A stretch of 15,062 nt of DNA from the NCBI GenBank assembly GCA_003224135.1, contig QHYO01000235.1:2620-17681 (forward strand), written 5' to 3'. The notes under the pieces were generated by a model. It was not told the origin of the DNA, made no database searches, and saw only the letters and a program-made list of their open reading frames with translations. Numbering within the stretch: position 1 is the stretch's first letter; every line of letters begins with the position of its first letter. The position numbers and the translations under genes were made by a program. Positions 14,993 through 15,062 of the stretch are shown in pieces. The DNA comes from Acidobacteriota bacterium. GTDB lineage: Bacteria > Acidobacteriota > Terriglobia > Acidiferrales > UBA7541.

Positions 14993-15062
14993 TTCTATTT
15001 ATTGTGAGAAATTCCCGCTAAGACCTACCGCATAGGGAAGATCGAGGATTCTCCTTCGTGTG

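Larger units (their letters stand above)
13511..15018 (-). mobile_element. IS1380-family insertion sequence (ends tentative)
   Basis: A complete IS1380-type transposase with short non-coding flanks. The only matching inverted ends noticed are GCGGGAA (13511-13517) and TTCCCGC (15012-15018), giving an element of about 1.5 kb, slightly short of the 1.6-1.7 kb usual for the family. No four-base target duplication is visible beside these positions, so the real ends could lie elsewhere, including beyond the right edge of the window. The presence of the element is secure; its limits are not. Confidence 0.55.

Overview
The window looks like a chromosomal segment of an uncultured acidobacterium. This is inferred from the style of the genes (GH16 glucanase, PdxST, DmpA-type peptidase, SpoIIE phosphatase), the moderately high GC with strong codon bias, and the resemblance of several proteins to acidobacterial families as I remember them. 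No rRNA, tRNA or CRISPR was seen, so the phylum is an inference.

Layout. 1-786 is the 3' part of a secreted GH16 endo-beta-glucanase gene that enters from the left edge. 787-1037 is a short gap holding the broken-off start of a ClpC-like gene on the minus strand. ygfZ (minus, 1038-2135) diverges from an MBL-fold hydrolase gene (plus, 2223-2915), which abuts a convergent small coiled-coil gene (minus, 2916-3185). A leucine-rich-repeat-variant (LRV) protein (3410-3976) follows, then a multi-membrane-span GT-C-like protein gene (4122-5619) broken by an internal deletion and frameshift.

5730-11949 is a co-directional block: a MocR/GntR-aminotransferase regulator, a hotdog thioesterase, pdxS, pdxT, a low-molecular-weight phosphatase/arsenate-reductase-like gene, and a 675-codon reading frame that joins a DtxR-type metal regulator, a glyoxalase/VOC domain and a SpoIIE-type PP2C phosphatase. 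pdxT, the phosphatase and the fusion gene overlap end to start (4 and 10 bp), so these three are probably translated together. The MocR protein is a candidate PdxR for the vitamin B6 synthase genes pdxST. A perfect TATAAT box lies inside the fusion ORF six bases before an in-frame ATG, so the VOC-SpoIIE half could also be made alone from a leaderless transcript.

12053-13339 is an exported DmpA/P1-family self-cleaving aminopeptidase. 13541-14923 (minus) is an intact IS1380-family transposase. Its start codon sits directly after one arm of a perfect 13-bp inverted repeat that could shut off translation in read-through transcripts.

The most interesting parts are the DtxR-VOC-SpoIIE frame with its internal promoter, the truncated ClpC start, and two genes (GH16 and the membrane protein) that each seem to lack an internal segment of roughly 20 residues.
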